Shown piece by piece: positions 63,759 to 64,000 of a stretch of DNA of 64,000 bases. The notes under the pieces are model-generated. The model saw only the letters and a program-made list of their open reading frames with translations. It was not told the DNA's origin and made no database searches. Positions within the stretch are counted from its first letter, which is position 1, and each line of letters opens with the position of its first letter. Source of the stretch: Victivallis lenta (GTDB lineage Bacteria > Verrucomicrobiota > Lentisphaeria > Victivallales > Victivallaceae); NCBI RefSeq assembly GCF_009695545.1, contig NZ_VUNS01000012.1, positions 84,876 through 148,875 of the forward strand, given 5' to 3'. Position numbers and translations under genes: made by a program.

Positions 63759-63786
63759 TTGAAAATATCGGAAAAGGGTATATTTT
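63759..63786 (+). promoter_or_regulatory. Tandem rrn-type promoter P2
   Basis: TTGAAA at 63759-63764, 16-bp spacer, TATTTT at 63781-63786. The GAGCTTG context of the -35 box matches P1. Confidence 0.65.
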
Positions 63787-63851
63787 AAATCCCTGTTGCG
63801 CCTGATGAGGGACGCGGTTGCTGGAAAACGGAGCGAGCCGGAGTTTTGAGA

Positions 63852-63867
63852 AAGATTGAAAAATCTT
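63852..63867 (+). other. GAAA-loop hairpin upstream of P3
   Basis: AAGATT-GAAA-AATCTT, a 6-bp stem with a GAAA loop, ending 11 bases before the P3 -35 box, the same spacing as the ATTATT hairpin before P2. Confidence 0.5.
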
Positions 63868-63878
63868 CGAAATGCGGC

Positions 63879-63906
63879 TTGACAAGTTTCAGAAAAGAGT
63901 TATATT
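63879..63906 (+). promoter_or_regulatory. Tandem rrn-type promoter P3
   Basis: Consensus TTGACA at 63879-63884, 16-bp spacer, TATATT at 63901-63906; the strongest of the three. Confidence 0.75.
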
Positions 63907-63940
63907 AAAACTCTGTCGCGTCCCACTCGGGGCGAGCTGA

Positions 63941-63955
63941 TTGAAAATTGAATAG
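63941..63955 (+). promoter_or_regulatory. boxA-like antitermination element in a probable rRNA leader
   Basis: TTGAAAATTGAATAG resembles the conserved leader/spacer sequence (TTTGAAAACTGAATA) found near rRNA genes of many bacteria. With three strong tandem promoters before it, a 16S rRNA gene is expected just past 64000. No rRNA sequence itself is in the window. Confidence 0.5.
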
Positions 63956-64000
63956 TGCGATGTAACTCGTAATTATTTTTGAGATTACATGTAGATTTCT

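Overview
The window is GC-rich and densely coded on both strands. It most resembles a member of the Lentisphaerota (Victivallis-like). That is an inference from gene content: a prepilin-like protein with an H-x9-DG C-terminus beside a LacI regulator and a glycosidase, two glycyl-radical enzymes, a GH78-type rhamnosidase, a Planctomycete/Lentisphaera-style aspartokinase and several AraC/LacI regulators. Promoters are of the sigma-70 type and easy to see: most gene groups are preceded by TTGNNN, a 16-17 bp spacer and TATANT.

Layout. 1-3.8 kb (+): 3' end of an aconitase, uracil-DNA glycosylase, a GH78 protein and a eukaryotic-type HisA. 4.0-9.4 kb (+): gyrA, folP, a CdaA diadenylate cyclase and its YbbR-like partner. 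9.4-16.3 kb (+): a SurA/PpiD-like anchored protein, a two-domain SpeD, RdgC, TrmB, TyrRS and a lactonase-like propeller. 16.4-20.6 kb: a thioesterase (-) divergent from an NSS-family transporter (+), an LPS-kinase-like protein (-) that lacks the catalytic Asp, and a polysaccharide deacetylase (+). 20.6-32.8 kb (-): a co-directional run, read from the right: homoserine dehydrogenase, aspartokinase, ZIP transporter, ProRS, NifU-like scaffold, RF2, an unknown protein, a phosphoesterase, an AraC regulator and a glycyl-radical enzyme.

32.8-42.8 kb: a sialidase-like protein (-) divergent from an AraC regulator (+), then a four-gene (-) unit LacI - pseudopilin - multidomain secreted glycosidase - glycyl-radical enzyme. 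A perfect 24-bp palindrome lies upstream of lacI. It looks like a carbohydrate-use locus. 42.9-54 kb (-): two translationally coupled giant sensory proteins, one a PAS/GAF hybrid histidine kinase and the other PAS/GAF domains plus a receiver with no kinase core, then a CPA1 antiporter. 54.2-57.2 kb (-): a lipoprotein, a NifS-type cysteine desulfurase and quinolinate synthase, all overlapping.

57.5-64 kb: two identical tRNA-Gly(GCC) genes, an MBL-fold hydrolase, an isolated phage-type pair (unknown protein plus terminase large subunit), a PocR/AraC regulator (-), an FAD-dependent oxidoreductase, and finally about 400 bp of non-coding DNA with three tandem promoter repeats and a boxA-like element. 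This last stretch is probably the leader of an rRNA operon that starts just beyond the window.

The strongest leads are the LacI/pseudopilin/glycosidase/glycyl-radical unit, the kinase-less giant sensor partner, the orphan terminase pair, the tandem SpeD with a dead second half, and the rrn-type promoter triplication with covarying hairpins. All family assignments come from reading motifs; no database search was run.
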